Assembly (NCBI GenBank): GCA_043766165.1
Contig: JAYUIJ010000029.1
Span: 1 to 5,004, forward strand
From: CAIJZX01 sp043766165
GTDB lineage: Bacteria > Patescibacteriota > Patescibacteriia > SBBC01 > CAIJZX01
Reading direction: 5' to 3'
DNA length: 5,004 bases
Below are positions 4,803 through 5,004 of this stretch, in pieces. The notes under the pieces are model-generated. The model was not told the origin of the DNA, made no database searches, and saw nothing but the letters and a program-made list of their open reading frames with translations. Position 1 is the first letter of the stretch. Each line of letters begins with the position of its first letter. The position numbers were made by a program, and so were the translations under genes.

Positions 4803-4831
4803 GGTATACACCTGCTTATGAAAATGGTCAA
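4803..4831 (-). promoter_or_regulatory. Sigma70-type promoter upstream of the structured region
   Basis: On the - strand TTGACC (4831-4826, 5 of 6) is followed by exactly 17 bases and TATACC (4808-4803, 4 of 6). The start would be near 4796. It lies just downstream of the terminator-like hairpin at 4836-4860, as expected for the first promoter of a separate transcription unit. Confidence 0.55.
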
Positions 4832-4835
4832 TATC

Positions 4836-4860
4836 AAAAAATCATTGCCTTTTCAGTGAT
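4836..4860 (-). terminator. Probable terminator downstream of the IS30-type element
   Basis: On the - strand ATCACTG (4860-4854) pairs with CAATGAT (4847-4841) over seven positions, one of them an A.C mismatch on this strand, around a six-base loop, followed by U at 4841-4836. The imperfect stem makes it weaker than the other terminators here. It would separate transposase transcription from the promoter at 4803-4831. Confidence 0.4.
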
Positions 4861-4890
4861 GGTCTTTGTCTCTTGGGCTGGGTATTGTTT

Positions 4891-4908
4891 GTCCGATATA
4901 AATCGGAC
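4891..4908. repeat. 18-base palindrome beside the transposase end
   Basis: GTCCGAT (4891-4897) and ATCGGAC (4902-4908) are perfect complements around ATAA. The palindrome lies six bases beyond the transposase stop codon and has no U run. IS30-family elements are known to favour palindromic targets, so this may be target DNA next to the element end, or an element-borne hairpin. Confidence 0.55.
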
Positions 4909-5004
4909 GTGAGTTCAGGAATTTAGTGCAACACCCCAGGCCTCGTTCGGGGTGAGATAGTTGAGTTTCTTCCGAGGCCGGTTATTTATCTTCTCTTGAA
5001 TAGT
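4909..5004 (-). mobile_element. IS30-family insertion sequence, one end only
   Basis: The transposase C-terminus runs to within a few bases of the probable element end, as is usual in IS30-type elements, whose terminal inverted repeat commonly overlaps the last codons. The likely terminal repeat is in TGTTGCACTAAATTCCTGAA on - (about 4935-4916); its exact outer limit cannot be fixed because the other end lies outside the window. The boundary given is approximate. Confidence 0.6.
4915..5004 (-). CDS. IS30-family transposase, C-terminal 29 residues (cut by window edge)
   Basis: IS30 transposases are DDE enzymes that move the element through a circular intermediate. Only the C-terminus is inside the window: TIQEKINNRPRKKLNYLTPN, then EAWGVALNS and TGA (4917-4915). 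INNRPRKKLNYLTPNEA matches the conserved IS30-family end, which typically reads LNNRPRKxLGxxTPxE. The catalytic DDE residues would be upstream, beyond 5004, so integrity cannot be judged. Palindrome 4891-4908 and a possible terminator at 4836-4860 lie downstream. The element is probably a late arrival next to the structured region. Confidence 0.88.
   Translation of the reverse strand, partial: TIQEKINNRPRKKLNYLTPNEAWGVALNS

Noticed and set aside
1..5004. CRISPR array or defence system
   Set aside because: No regularly spaced direct repeats and no cas, toxin-antitoxin or restriction genes are visible; the repeats present are inverted or single.

Overview
The window is bacterial chromosome at moderate GC. 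It carries a conserved RNA-turnover gene pair and several small genes of unknown function. All clear genes use ordinary stop codons, including TGA. RNase Y followed by a YmdB-type phosphodiesterase is a Firmicutes-like gene order that also occurs in Patescibacteria (CPR). The RNase Y wording (AHHEEHPKTLEG, KGTYENYVQRL), the very small orphan proteins, a GC-rich CCTGCC/GGCAGG hairpin and an IS30-type element all fit a Patescibacteria/Parcubacteria-like genome. That placement rests on memory of the families, not on a search, and is moderate to weak.

Layout. Positions 1-92 hold a long hairpin and possibly gene ends cut by the window edge. A 77-residue orphan gene lies on + (180-413), with a consensus-like promoter and its own terminator. 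It converges on a 90-residue, two-helix membrane protein on - (512-784), whose stop codon sits inside its own terminator. A HU-family protein with an unusual tail follows (906-1259, -), then the YmdB-like phosphodiesterase (1326-2111, -). A 155-bp degenerate palindromic repeat lies between that gene and RNase Y (2343-3872, -). Positions 3873-4252 are non-coding: the RNase Y leader and promoter, a 110-bp inverted repeat, and a terminator for the next gene. An 85-residue orphan gene (4253-4510, -) lies downstream of a long, strongly structured non-coding stretch (4516-4800) with its own promoter. The window ends in the 3' end of an IS30-family transposase (4915-5004, -).

How the genes relate. 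rny, ymdB and the HU gene run in one direction. rny and ymdB may be co-transcribed; HU appears to have an extra promoter (a perfect TATAAT over the ymdB stop). RNase Y starts mRNA decay at the membrane, and YmdB is linked to RNase Y-dependent regulation in Bacillus, so that pair is probably a functional unit. The two orphan genes at 180 and 512 are separate, individually terminated units. No complete defence, CRISPR or metabolic system is visible. The most unusual stretch is the structured leader at 4516-4831, a candidate cis-regulatory or small RNA, supported only by the sequence.
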